Shown here piece after piece: positions 22,990-31,362 of a stretch of 64,000 nucleotides of DNA; within the stretch, counting starts at the first letter, position 1, and every line of letters begins with the position of its first letter. Below the pieces are notes generated by a model, which saw only the letters and a program-made list of their open reading frames with translations, was not told the DNA's origin and did no database searches. The position numbers were made by a program, and so were the translations under genes. Source of the stretch: CAZTQN01 sp964615765 (GTDB taxonomy: Bacteria; Planctomycetota; Phycisphaerae; Phycisphaerales; UBA1924); contig CAZTQN010000022.1 in the NCBI GenBank assembly GCA_964615765.1, positions 3,018 through 67,017 on the forward strand, written 5' to 3'.

Positions 22990-25590
22990 ATGACCCGTCG
23001 GCACACACGCGGTGGACTTGGGCGCGGGATGGTGGCGTCGGTCGCGATGTTCGCGGGCGCGGGCGGCGCGTGGGCACAGGTGGGCGTGATGCTCTCGGAC
23101 ATTCCGAACAGCGGCGGCAACGGGTCGTCGCCGAGTCAGTTCGTGGAGTTCAACGGGCTGCTGTATTTCGTGGCCGACTCGCCGAGCAGTGCGTTCCGCA
23201 ACGCGGTGTTCATGTCGAACGGGACGGACTCGGGAACAACGCAGGTGGCGGGTGTTGGGGGCATCACGTCGACGGTGGGCGCGAGCGAGTTGACGGTGTC
23301 GGGGTCGCGGCTGTTCTTCTATTTCAACCAGAACGGCAGCGACCGGGTTCTGGGGGTGAGCGACGGCACGCCCGCGGGCACGACGACGCTGGCGGTCGGA
23401 GGGTCGGTGCCGGCGACGCAGATCCGGTTCCTGACGGATGTGAACGGGGTGCTGTACTTTGCGTGTGAAGGCGGGTCGCCGAACGCGGGCGAGGAGTTGT
23501 GGAAGAGCGACGGGACGGCGGCGGGGACGGTGCGGGTGCTGGACATCAACCCGAGCGGGGCGGACAGCTTTCCGACCAACTTGCGGAACGTCGGGGGCGT
23601 GCTGCTGTTCCGGGCGAATGACGGGACGCACGGGGCGGAGCTGTGGCGGAGCGACGGGACGGCGGCGGGGACGTTCATGGTCAAGGACATCAACCCGGGG
23701 GCGCTCGGGTCGGGGATCAACGAGGTGGGTGTGATGGGCGGGCGGCTGTTCTTCAGCGCGTTCAGCGGGGTGGATAATGAACTGTGGGTGTCGGATGGGA
23801 CGCTTGCGGGGACGGTGCTGTTGAAGGATCTGTTTCCGGGGCCGAGCAGCGGCGCGCCGGAGAACTTTGTGACGGCGGGCAGCCGCGTGTTCTTCACGGC
23901 GCTGGACACTTCGAACAACCGCGAGCTGTGGGTGAGCGACGGGACGACGGCGGGGACGTTCAAGGTTCGGGAGATTCACCCGACGGCGCCGTCGAACCCG
24001 CTGAACATCACGGCGGCGGGCAGCGAGGTGTACTTCAACGCGAGCGACGGGACGAACGGGCGGGAGCTGTGGAAGAGCGACGGGACGCTGGCGGGGACGG
24101 TGCTGGTGAAGGACTTTGTGCCCGGGCTGGGCGGGCCGGTGAACGGGACGTTCCCGCGGCCGATTGGGATGGTGGGCGGGTTGATGTATGTCGCGGCGGA
24201 GGACGCGAGCGGCGTGCAGACGCTGTGGCGGACGGACGGGACGAGCGCGGGGACGGTGGCGATCCCGTGGGCGCCGGGGGATGTGGGGTCGTTGGTGGGG
24301 GCCGGGCGGGTGGTGGGGTCGACGTTGTACTTCGCGGGCACCCATCCGACGCGTGGGAGCGAGCTGTACCGCCTTGGCAACTGTCCGCCGATCGTGGCGC
24401 AGCCGTCGAGCGTGGTGTCGTGCATCGGGGAGGCGGTGCAGTTCGGGCTGGGGGTGGGCGCGGAGGTGTACACGTATCAGTGGCGGCGGAACGGGGAGGA
24501 GATCCCGTTCGCGGACAACCCGACGTATTCGGTGGTGTGTTCCGAGGGGACGCTGGGGACGTATGACTGCGTGATCACAACGGCGTGCGGGATGACGACG
24601 TCGGGCGGGGCGACATTGAGCGTGCAATCGGCAAGCGTGAGCGCGCCGGCGACGGTGTGCGCGGGGGACACGGTGAACGCGTCGGTGTCGGGGGTGTTCG
24701 CGTCGGCGCCGGTGGGATATCAGTGGCGGCTCAACGGTGCGGCGCTGGTGAATGGGGTCTCAGTGTCGGGGGCGACGACGGCGAACCTGAGCATCGCGAA
24801 CTACAGCTTCGCGGAGTTTGGGAACCTGGACTGTGTGGTGCAGACGGCGTGCGGGACGGTCGACACGCCGGAGGTGGTGGTGGGGATCAGCCGCGTGACG
24901 GGGATTCCGCCGGCGAGCCGGACGGCGTGCCTTGGCGGGAGCGTGAGTTTCGCGGTGAGCACGCTGCCGCCCCAGGTGACGTATCGGTGGCAACGCGACG
25001 GGGTGAACCTGCCGCTGGCGACATATCCGACGGCGCAGTCGGCAACGCTGGTGCTGAGCGGGTTGACGGGCGCGGACGCGGGGTCGTATGTGTGTCGCGT
25101 GGCGATGACGGGGTGCGGGACGATCAACACGCCGGCGTCGGTGCTGGATGTGATCGGCCCGCCGAGCGGCGCGGGCGTGTCGCCGGGGTCGGCGACGGTG
25201 TGCCGGACCGGGTCGACGAGCGTGACGGTGACGCCGACGGGGTTCGCGGCGACGGCGTACGCGTGGCGGAGGAACGGGACGCCGATCAACCCAATGCAGA
25301 ACGCGAGCGCGGCGACGGCGACGCTGCTCATCGGGCCGGCAACGACGGGGGACGCGGGCGTGTATGACTGCGTCGTGAGCAACGCGTGCGGGAGCGTCAC
25401 CAGCGGCGCGGCGACGATCGGCGTGTGCGCGGCCGACGTGAACTGCATCGGCGGGGTCACGGTGCAGGACATCTTCGACTTCTTCGCGGCGTACTTCTCA
25501 GGGGCGGCGATCGCGGACGTGAACGAGTCCGGGTCGATCACCGTGCAGGACATCTTCGACTTCCTTGGGACGTACTTCGGCGGCTGCTAA
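22990..25590 (+). CDS. Secreted ELWxSDGT-repeat / Ig-like protein with tandem GC-type dockerin
   Basis: The 866-residue product starts at the ATG at 22990 (AGGAG seven bases upstream). After the signal peptide (MFAGAGGAWAQ) come at least six ELWxSDGTxxGT repeats over residues 120-460 (ELWKSDGTAAGT, ELWRSDGTAAGT, ELWVSDGTLAGT and so on), a repeat expected to form a beta-propeller or stacked blades. Four Ig-like domains follow, each with a core Cys pair and YxWRRNG / GxYDCVV (about 470-830). Two dockerin-like loops (ADVNCIGGVTVQDIFDFFAA; ADVNESGSITVQDIFDFLGT) end at FGGC. It is an extracellular surface or adhesion-type protein. Its stop overlaps that of the convergent AhpD-like gene. Confidence 0.9.
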   Translation: MTRRHTRGGLGRGMVASVAMFAGAGGAWAQVGVMLSDIPNSGGNGSSPSQFVEFNGLLYFVADSPSSAFRNAVFMSNGTDSGTTQVAGVGGITSTVGASELTVSGSRLFFYFNQNGSDRVLGVSDGTPAGTTTLAVGGSVPATQIRFLTDVNGVLYFACEGGSPNAGEELWKSDGTAAGTVRVLDINPSGADSFPTNLRNVGGVLLFRANDGTHGAELWRSDGTAAGTFMVKDINPGALGSGINEVGVMGGRLFFSAFSGVDNELWVSDGTLAGTVLLKDLFPGPSSGAPENFVTAGSRVFFTALDTSNNRELWVSDGTTAGTFKVREIHPTAPSNPLNITAAGSEVYFNASDGTNGRELWKSDGTLAGTVLVKDFVPGLGGPVNGTFPRPIGMVGGLMYVAAEDASGVQTLWRTDGTSAGTVAIPWAPGDVGSLVGAGRVVGSTLYFAGTHPTRGSELYRLGNCPPIVAQPSSVVSCIGEAVQFGLGVGAEVYTYQWRRNGEEIPFADNPTYSVVCSEGTLGTYDCVITTACGMTTSGGATLSVQSASVSAPATVCAGDTVNASVSGVFASAPVGYQWRLNGAALVNGVSVSGATTANLSIANYSFAEFGNLDCVVQTACGTVDTPEVVVGISRVTGIPPASRTACLGGSVSFAVSTLPPQVTYRWQRDGVNLPLATYPTAQSATLVLSGLTGADAGSYVCRVAMTGCGTINTPASVLDVIGPPSGAGVSPGSATVCRTGSTSVTVTPTGFAATAYAWRRNGTPINPMQNASAATATLLIGPATTGDAGVYDCVVSNACGSVTSGAATIGVCAADVNCIGGVTVQDIFDFFAAYFSGAAIADVNESGSITVQDIFDFLGTYFGGC

Positions 25591-26021
25591 GCGCCGCGGG
25601 GCTTCGTGCGTGCGCGGCATTCGTCGAGGAACTCGGCGGCGCGGCGGAGGTGGGGGATGACGATGGAGCCGCCGACGATGAGGGCGATGTCGAAGGTTTC
25701 CCAGATCTCGCGGTCGGTGGCGCCGGCGCTCACGCACTGGTCGATGTGGTAGGCGATGCAGTCGTCGCAGCGGAGGACCATGCTGGCGGACAGGCCGAGG
25801 AGTTCTTTGGACTTTTTGTCGAGGCCGGGGGGGGACTCGGCGGAGGTGTCGCGGTAGGTCTGATCGTCGAGGGCGAAGAAGCGCTTGGTGACGAGGGTGC
25901 CGGCGCCGGGGGTGGCGGGGCGGTCGGGCGTGGCCGGGGTGCCGAGGATTTTTTGATTCAGACGCGTGCGGAAGGCGTGGAACTGCTCGTAGCGCGAGGG
26001 CTCGGGGGGCGTCGTCGACAT
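25587..26021 (-). CDS. Carboxymuconolactone decarboxylase / AhpD-like protein
   Basis: The 144-residue protein has the AhpD-type redox site MVLRCDDCIAYHIDQCV (CxxCxxxH) and the following helix GATDREIWETFDIALIVGGS, characteristic of the CMD family. Members act as alkylhydroperoxidase partners or as gamma-carboxymuconolactone decarboxylases; the CxxC supports a peroxidase-type redox role. It is cytosolic and a single gene on the minus strand. Its TAG overlaps the TAA of the convergent 22990 gene (25587-25590). The Pro/Thr-rich insert TPATPDRPATPGAGT near residue 30 is low-complexity. Confidence 0.85.
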   Translation of the reverse strand: MSTTPPEPSRYEQFHAFRTRLNQKILGTPATPDRPATPGAGTLVTKRFFALDDQTYRDTSAESPPGLDKKSKELLGLSASMVLRCDDCIAYHIDQCVSAGATDREIWETFDIALIVGGSIVIPHLRRAAEFLDECRARTKPRGA

Positions 26022-26035
26022 GGGCGAGGGTACGG

Positions 26036-26150
26036 GGCGCAGGGGCGAGAGGTCAGGGGCTAGAGGACAGGGGTGAGAGGTCAGGGGCGAGAGGTGAGGG
26101 GGAGGAAGCGGAGAGCCGCTTCATGCCCCACGCGGAGCGTGGGGCGGGGG
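26036..26150. repeat. GAGAGGTCAGGGGC array and a palindrome upstream of the AhpD-like gene
   Basis: Units of GGGGCGAGAGGTCAGGGG (26036-26103) are followed by the palindrome CCCCACGC-GGA-GCGTGGGG at 26126-26144. The same palindrome lies inside the coding sequence near 36458. Confidence 0.75.
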
Positions 26151-26298
26151 GTGAATCACCCGAAATTGGCTGGCACACCGGTGAATGCGGAAGTAGGCTG
26201 TCGGTGGGTATGCGGGGACTGTGCGGCTCTCGCGGCGCGGCGGCGCGCCCGCGGTGAGTCTGTCGCACACGCGTTTGCGACCGAGGAGGTTTGAGCAC

Positions 26299-27888
26299 GT
26301 GAAGTACACCACGAAGTTGGCGGGGTTGATGGGTGCGGCGGGGTTGGCGGTGGCGGTTGGGATGACGGCGGGGCTGGCCCGCGCGGATGTGTCGGTGGTG
26401 TACAGCGCGGTGCCGCTGAGCCCGACGGCGACGGTGCCGGGCGCGGTGGATCTGTCGGGCGCGCCGGTGGTGACGCAGTTCGCGACGATGCCGGAGTTCT
26501 GGCTGAGCCCGGACGGGACGCGGTGGCTGATTCGTGGGACGACGTCGCAGGCGACGGATCAGAACACGGTGGTGGTGTTGGGGATGGGAACCAGCGGGTC
26601 GGTGGTGGTGCAGGAGGGGCGGCCGTTCCCGGGCGCGGTGGGGTCGGAAGTGGTCGACTTCGTGTCGACGCTGAACCCGCAGCCGTTTAATGCGAACAAC
26701 CAGTGGGTGTTCCCGGTGCGGGCCCGCGGGGGGACGACGGGGGTGGCGAACAAGATCATCCGGTGGGACGCGGCGGGCGTCGGCACGCTGCGCTTCCAGC
26801 AGGGCGGCGCGTACACGGGGCTGACGGACCTGGCGCCGGCGGTGTCGGGGGATGAGCAGCTCGGCAACTCGCAGGCGTCGGCGCACCTGCTCAACGACGG
26901 GCGGATCGGGTGGCAGGACAACTCGGTGACGAACCTGTCGAGCACGCGCCGGCCGGTGACGGCGTACGACGCGGTGAAGCACCTGCAGTCGCGGCTTGAC
27001 ACCGTGACGGCGATCGACGGGATGACGCCGATTCTGATTACGAACATCGGCTCGACGGGGACGCTGTCGGTGTTCCAGACCTCGCCGGACGGGACGCGCG
27101 TGGTGTTCCGCGGGAGTGTGGACCAGGACAACAACGGGAGCCCGACGGGTGATCCCGACGTGGTGGTGGTTGACGGTCAGGTGCGCGTGCAGGAGGGGCT
27201 GGCGATCCCCGGGAGCACGATCGTGCCGACGGCGATCAACTCGATGTACGTGGCGCCGAACAACGACTGGTATGCGCGTGGGACGGACAGCGCGGGCGTG
27301 TGGGCGACGCGGAACGGGGTGGTGATCGCGAAGACGGGGGACGCCGTCGGCGCTGACGCGTGGGCGAGCTCGTTCCTGGCGATCATCGGGAACACGAGCG
27401 GCGACTGGGCCATCGCGGGCAAGACCAACAATGCGAACACGGCGATCGACGACGTGGTCGTGGTGAACGGGCAGGTCGTGCTGCGCGAGGGGGACGCGGT
27501 GTCGATCGACATCGACGGGAACGGGACGGCGGAGACGGCGTACATCGGGCGTGCGAACACGACGCTGGCCGCGTTCACGGCGAACTCGGCGATCGGGCTT
27601 GGGCCGGACGAGACGCTGTACATCCTGGCGAACCTGCGGAGCGCGCAGGCGGGCGGGACGGACCTTGGCCCGAGCGCGGGGGCGGCGGTGGCGCTGATCC
27701 GCGTGACGCCGCCGGCGCCGTCGTGCCCGGCGGATTACAACAACTCGGGCAGCGTCACGGTGCAGGACATCTTCGACTTCCTGTCGGGGTACTTCTCCGG
27801 CGCGCCGGCGGCGGACTTCAACGGCGTGGGCGGGCTGACGGTGCAGGACATCTTCGATTACCTGACGGCGTACTTCCAGGGGTGCTGA
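26299..27888 (+). CDS. Secreted protein with tandem GC-type dockerin tail
   Basis: The start is best placed at GTG 26299, nine bases after a perfect GAGGAGG; upstream frame sequence looks non-coding. The 529-residue product has signal peptide KLAGLMGAAGLAVAVGMTAG...ARA. Repeated beta segments follow: WLSPDGTRWLIRGTTSQ; NNQWVFPVRARGG; VVFRGSVDQDNNGSPTGD; DWYARGTDSAG; DWAIAGKTNN; VVNGQVVLREGDAV. These recur about every 60-70 residues, so a beta-propeller is likely. The tail has two dockerin-like units: ADYNNSGSVTVQDIFDFLSG and ADFNGVGGLTVQDIFDYLTA, ending FQGC. An extracellular binding or structural role is inferred. Confidence 0.87.
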   Translation: MKYTTKLAGLMGAAGLAVAVGMTAGLARADVSVVYSAVPLSPTATVPGAVDLSGAPVVTQFATMPEFWLSPDGTRWLIRGTTSQATDQNTVVVLGMGTSGSVVVQEGRPFPGAVGSEVVDFVSTLNPQPFNANNQWVFPVRARGGTTGVANKIIRWDAAGVGTLRFQQGGAYTGLTDLAPAVSGDEQLGNSQASAHLLNDGRIGWQDNSVTNLSSTRRPVTAYDAVKHLQSRLDTVTAIDGMTPILITNIGSTGTLSVFQTSPDGTRVVFRGSVDQDNNGSPTGDPDVVVVDGQVRVQEGLAIPGSTIVPTAINSMYVAPNNDWYARGTDSAGVWATRNGVVIAKTGDAVGADAWASSFLAIIGNTSGDWAIAGKTNNANTAIDDVVVVNGQVVLREGDAVSIDIDGNGTAETAYIGRANTTLAAFTANSAIGLGPDETLYILANLRSAQAGGTDLGPSAGAAVALIRVTPPAPSCPADYNNSGSVTVQDIFDFLSGYFSGAPAADFNGVGGLTVQDIFDYLTAYFQGC

Positions 27889-28084
27889 GGCGGGGCGGGG
27901 GGAAGGGGAACGGCCGCGGAGACGCGGAGACGCGGAGCGGAGGCGTTGGCCTTCGCTCTGTGTCGTTTTGGGGAAGGCGGGTGGGACGCGGGGATGGGGG
28001 GATGGGGGGACGCGGGGAGGGGGCATGTGAGACCGTGACGCGGTGACGCGGTGACGCGGTGACGCGGTGACGCGGTGACGCGGT
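27889..28084. repeat. GGAGACGC and GGTGACGC short tandem arrays after the dockerin stop
   Basis: Starting at the stop codon: GGGGCGGGGGGAAGGGG, then GGAGACGCGGAGACGCGGAG (27917-27938), GGGGATGGGGGGATGG (27991-28010) and six GGTGACGC units (28035-28083). Three different unit types follow one another without a gene. Confidence 0.85.
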
Positions 28085-28465
28085 GATTGTGGGTCGAGGT
28101 TCTGGTGCAGGTGGTGCACTNNNNNNNNNNNNNNNNNNNNNNNNNNNNNNNNNNNNNNNNNNNNNNNNNNNNNNNNNNNNNNNNNNNNNNNNNNNNNNNN
28201 NNNNNNNNNNNNNNNNNNNNTCGACCACGCCGCGCCTCCGTGGTTCCAGCTTCTTCGGTTCACGGCTCTGCGGGGTGCGGGGGCGGAGCCCCTGCGCTTG
28301 CATGCCCGAATCACGCGGTGACGCGGTGATTATGGGTCGAGGTTCTGGTGCAGGTGGTGCACTTCGACCACGCCGCGCCTCCGTGGTTCCAGCTTCTTCG
28401 GTTCACGGCTCTGCGGGGGTGCGGGGGCGGAGCCCCTGCGCTTGCATGCCCGAATCACGCGGTGA
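28085..28465. repeat. 143-bp direct tandem repeat, interrupted by an assembly gap
   Basis: The sequence beginning GATTRTGGGTCGAGG at 28085 recurs at 28328. Copy 2 is intact to about 28463 and differs only by the G/A and one extra G. Copy 1 is split by the N run. The last base before the gap and the first base after it correspond to adjacent bases of copy 2 (GCACT / TCGACC), so the gap hides either nothing or extra whole copies. The unit also holds GGGGGCGGAGCCCC, a short palindrome. No gene was seen here. Confidence 0.9.
28121..28220. other. Assembly gap (100 N)
   Basis: Exactly 100 N, the conventional length for a gap of unknown size, inside the 143-bp tandem repeat. Confidence 0.99.
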
Positions 28466-28532
28466 GGGGGTGATGGGGCCATGCGGCGATGCGTCGATGC
28501 GCTTCTCACCTTCCCGCGTGCAAGAATGGGGG

Positions 28533-29555
28533 ATGCCGGGTGAGCGGGCGATGATCGGGGCGGCGGTGGAGCGTCTGCGTGCGGGCGGGGTGGTGGCGTT
28601 TCCGACGGAGACGGTGTACGGGCTGGGGGCGGATGCGCTCAGTCATGCGGCGGTGCGGCGGGTGTTTGAGCTCAAGGGGCGGCCGAGTGTTAATCCGCTG
28701 ATCGTGCATGTGACGGGGCCGGAGATGGCGGGGCGCGTGAGCGTGTTCCCGGCGCGGGCGGAGAAGCTGACGCGGGCGCTGTGGCCGGGGCCGGTGTCGG
28801 TGGTTGTGCCGCGGCGGGACAGCGTGCCCGGGCTGGTGACGGCGGGCGCCGCGACGGTGGCGGTGCGGTGTCCGAGTCACCCGCTGACGCTCGCGCTGCT
28901 GTTCGAGTTTGACGGGCCGCTGGTGGGCCCGAGCGCGAACAGGAGCGGCGGGGTGTCGCCGACGAAGGCGGAGCATGTGCGTGGAGAGTGGGCGGAGGAG
29001 GAGGTGCTGGTGCTGGACGGCGGGGCCTGCCGCGGTGGCATTGAGTCGACGGTGGTGTGGCTGGCGGATGATGGTCCCGCGCGGATATTGCGGCCGGGGT
29101 TGATTGGTGCGTCGGAGATCGAGCGCGTGTTGGGCGAGTCGGTGCAGCGCGGTGCGACGGGCGGCGCGGGGAGCGGCGCGACGGCGGCGGGCGGGGCGAT
29201 GCTCGCGCCCGGGATGATGGAGCGGCATTACGCGCCGAATGCGAAGGCGGTGGTGGTCGAGGGCGCGGCGATCGCGGGCGTGGTGCGCGATGCGGTGAAC
29301 GCGGGGGGCGTGGTGGTGGTTGGCGTGCGCGGCGGCGCGGCGGGTGGTGCGGGGGGGCCGGGCGTGATCGTGATCGAACTGCCGCCGGATGCGGAGGGGT
29401 ACGCGGCGGGGTTGTATGACGCGCTGCGGCGCGCTGATGCGGAGCGGCCGGGGTTGATCGTGATTGAAAGGCCCGCGGGGATGGACGCCGCGGGCGGGAA
29501 GGATGCGGAACTGTGGGCGGCGATCGCGGATCGGCTGCGGCGGGCGAGTGCGTAG
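28533..29555 (+). CDS. Threonylcarbamoyl-AMP synthase (Sua5/YrdC/TsaC)
   Basis: The 340-residue two-domain Sua5-type enzyme has the YrdC domain with AAVERLRAGGVVAFPTETVY, GADA, FELKGRPSVNPLIVHV, LTRALWPGPVSVVVPR, VAVRCPSHPLT, GPSANRSGGVSPTKAEHV and DGGACRGGIESTVV. The linker LRPGLI and the C-terminal Sua5 domain (PGMMERHYAPNAKAVVVEG...) follow. It makes L-threonylcarbamoyl-AMP from threonine, bicarbonate and ATP for tRNA t6A37. The start is the ATG at 28533; ATG 28551 is an alternative. The longer frame upstream runs through the repeat and the N gap and is spurious. A Gly/Ala-rich linker separates the domains. Confidence 0.93.
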   Translation: MPGERAMIGAAVERLRAGGVVAFPTETVYGLGADALSHAAVRRVFELKGRPSVNPLIVHVTGPEMAGRVSVFPARAEKLTRALWPGPVSVVVPRRDSVPGLVTAGAATVAVRCPSHPLTLALLFEFDGPLVGPSANRSGGVSPTKAEHVRGEWAEEEVLVLDGGACRGGIESTVVWLADDGPARILRPGLIGASEIERVLGESVQRGATGGAGSGATAAGGAMLAPGMMERHYAPNAKAVVVEGAAIAGVVRDAVNAGGVVVVGVRGGAAGGAGGPGVIVIELPPDAEGYAAGLYDALRRADAERPGLIVIERPAGMDAAGGKDAELWAAIADRLRRASA

Positions 29556-29600
29556 GAGAGGAGGGGCGAGAGGTCAGGGGCGAGGGGCGAGGGGGCGGCA
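29556..29600. repeat. GAGAGGTCAGGGGCGAGGGG array after the Sua5 stop
   Basis: The tandem GGGGCGAGAGGTCAGGGGCG type array starts one base after the stop codon, the same family as 26036-26103. Confidence 0.75.
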
Positions 29601-29664
29601 TGCGGGAGCCGCGGGCGTTCTATGCAGGGCGCGGGGAACGGACTCCGGCTCCGCCGGCGGACGT

Positions 29665-30126
29665 TTACTTCATCAACCGCGGATCGAACTTGAACGGGTG
29701 GAACGGGCCGCGGTTGAGCGCGGCGAATCCGCGATGAAGAGGGTTCAGGAGCACGTTGTGCTCGGCGGAGATGATCGCGCTGGGAACGCGAAGGGCCGCG
29801 CTCTTGCCCTGCTGAAGCCATTCGGTGCCGAACTCGCGGCTCGCGTTGGTGGCCGGTTGGCTCTCCCAACCGGGCGGGAGCACTGCGGCCGATGCGTCGA
29901 GCACGTGTGCGGGATCGACCTCGATCCATGCCCAGCTGTACGCGTCGAGTGGCGCGGCCGACTCAAGATGAACGAGCATCTCCAGGGCGGCGAGCGCAAG
30001 GCTCGTGCTGCAATAGACGCACGGAACGCCGGGATTGTTCCAGCGACCGCCGTTGAGCCTGGCGCCCTCGCCCGTCCAAGCGCTGGCGAGATGCTTGGTC
30101 TTTGTGATGCGATAGACACGGAGCAT
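29665..30126 (-). CDS. RES-domain toxin of a RES-Xre toxin-antitoxin module
   Basis: The 153-residue RES domain protein has VYRITKTKHLASAWTGEGAR, LNGGRWNNPGVPCVYCSTSL and ALAALEMLVHLESAAPLDAY. The later WLQQGKSAALRVPSAII holds the conserved Ser, and LNPLHRGF lies near the end. The Arg, Glu and Ser that name the family are present. RES toxins degrade or use NAD+ and stop growth when free of antitoxin. It lies 24 bp downstream of the antitoxin gene on the same strand, the usual antitoxin-toxin order. The full length suggests an active module. Confidence 0.88.
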   Translation of the reverse strand: MLRVYRITKTKHLASAWTGEGARLNGGRWNNPGVPCVYCSTSLALAALEMLVHLESAAPLDAYSWAWIEVDPAHVLDASAAVLPPGWESQPATNASREFGTEWLQQGKSAALRVPSAIISAEHNVLLNPLHRGFAALNRGPFHPFKFDPRLMK

Positions 30127-30150
30127 GCTCGGGCGTTTCTCCCGCGGCGA

Positions 30151-30747
30151 TCACGAGAACACGCCGTGCTCCAAGCGGCCGATGAGCTGCTCAACCTCGC
30201 GAGCCCCGACCTCTGTGCTCGCGTACTCGAGCGGGGTCACGCCGCCGAGGGCCTGGTTGGGGCTTTCCATCCAGCGGCGCGCGGCGTCGGCATCACCTTC
30301 GTGCAGGGCTTCCGCCGCCGCCATCAGGCGGGCGAAGCGGACAAAGCGATCGGACTCCTGCGAGTGCAAACGCTCGGTGGGCTTGCGCTTTCGGAAGCTC
30401 GCGGGCGACTCGCCGACGAACTCGAAGAGTTTCTCCGACTGAAACTTGTAGTGGCGGAGAAACTTCTGGGTGTCCGAGATGGGCACGCCTTCGTTCACGA
30501 TCTGGACCAACTCGGTCGGCGGGCGGAGGGACAATCTCTTCGTGTCGAGGAAGATCGTTTCCACACGATCGAGCGGCGCGACCGGCCTGGCCTGCTTCAG
30601 CAAATGCTTGCCAGTGCGCTTCGGCGAGGTCGTGAACCCGCTGAGCTTGTACTTCGTCAACTGGGTCTTCGAAGCCGCCGCTTTGCCAGTGTTGGCGAAC
30701 GTCCCGGACTTGGTCACCAGACTTTTTGGAGACGTTTTCTTCGCCAC
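30151..30747 (-). CDS. Xre/MbcA/ParS-type antitoxin
   Basis: The 198-residue product starts at GTG 30747 (the next frame's ATG at 30754 is out of frame). A lysine-rich N-terminal tail of about 60 residues is followed by a helix-turn-helix-like segment (VQIVNEGVPISDTQKFLRHY) and the DUF2384/MbcA-ParS-Xre domain (SDRFVRFARLMAAAEALHEG, ARRWMESPNQALGGVTPLEY, GAREVEQLIGRLEHGVF). That C-terminal domain neutralises RES toxins by covering the NAD+ pocket. It is probably also an autorepressor. The basic N-terminal tail is longer than in many Xre antitoxins. Confidence 0.87.
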   Translation of the reverse strand: MAKKTSPKSLVTKSGTFANTGKAAASKTQLTKYKLSGFTTSPKRTGKHLLKQARPVAPLDRVETIFLDTKRLSLRPPTELVQIVNEGVPISDTQKFLRHYKFQSEKLFEFVGESPASFRKRKPTERLHSQESDRFVRFARLMAAAEALHEGDADAARRWMESPNQALGGVTPLEYASTEVGAREVEQLIGRLEHGVFS

Positions 30748-30796
30748 GCGACATCGTACGCGCGAGCAGGCCGCTGAAGAGACTCAGGGAGCTGTG

Positions 30797-30813
30797 ACAG
30801 GCGGGACGCCTGT
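30797..30813. repeat. Mini-hairpin ACAGGCG-GGA-CGCCTGT
   Basis: Seven-bp perfect arms with a GGA loop lie between the antitoxin start and the STAS gene stop. The geometry is the same as CCCCACGC-GGA-GCGTGGGG (26126) and GGCCCC-GGA-GGGGCC (about 33533). Confidence 0.7.
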
Positions 30814-30835
30814 GCCACCTGAGCCCGGGCGTGGG

Positions 30836-31315
30836 TCAGGCGGCGCGGGTCGCGGCGTCGTTGAGTGTGTCGATGGCTTCGAGCACGGTGCGGCGGATGG
30901 AGAAGACGAGTTCGAGGCGGGTGAGTTTGAAGAGGACCTGGACCTGCTGGGTGGCGGCGGCGATGGCGATGCGCCCGCCGCGGGGCTTGAGGGCGCTGAG
31001 CAGGTCGACCATCATGCCAAGACCTGTCGAGTCGAAGTGCTTCACGTTGGAAAGGTCGAAGACCAGATGGCGCACGGAGGGCTCGCGGAGCAGGAGCGAG
31101 CGGAGTTCTTCGGTAGCGATATACGCGTGGTCGGCGTGGACCTGCGGCTCGATGAAGGTCACGACCAGGGCGCGGTCGACGACCTCCGTGGTCATGATGT
31201 GGTCAACGCTGATCGGACGTGAGGACAGGCTCGGCGGGGATGCGCGCGGGATCGGCTGGGGCACGTCGCCGGGCGTGCGCTCGACCCCAAAGAGTTTGCG
31301 CAGTGCATCGATCAT
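30836..31315 (-). CDS. STAS-domain protein (anti-sigma factor antagonist-like)
   Basis: The 159-residue product has an N-terminal Pro-rich stretch followed by a STAS domain (residues about 40-155): TTEVVDRALVVTFIEPQVHA, LRSLLLREPSVRHLVFDLSN, VKHFDSTGLGMMVDLLSALK, GRIAIAAATQQVQVLFKLTR. DSTGLGM is the loop carrying the phosphorylatable residue in SpoIIAA/RsbV-type proteins, so it may take part in a partner-switching pathway with a kinase anti-sigma factor. No such partner was seen next to it. A small protein gene lies 47 bp upstream on the same strand and may be co-transcribed. Confidence 0.85.
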   Translation of the reverse strand: MIDALRKLFGVERTPGDVPQPIPRASPPSLSSRPISVDHIMTTEVVDRALVVTFIEPQVHADHAYIATEELRSLLLREPSVRHLVFDLSNVKHFDSTGLGMMVDLLSALKPRGGRIAIAAATQQVQVLFKLTRLELVFSIRRTVLEAIDTLNDAATRAA

Positions 31316-31362
31316 GGAACAGATACGGGCTGTTGAGGAGGCGTGTGGTCAGTCGGACGGGA

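Noticed and set aside
28083..28532. N-terminal extension of the Sua5 frame through the N gap
   Set aside because: It reads through the 143-bp repeat and unknown bases; the Sua5 family start is at 28533 or 28551.
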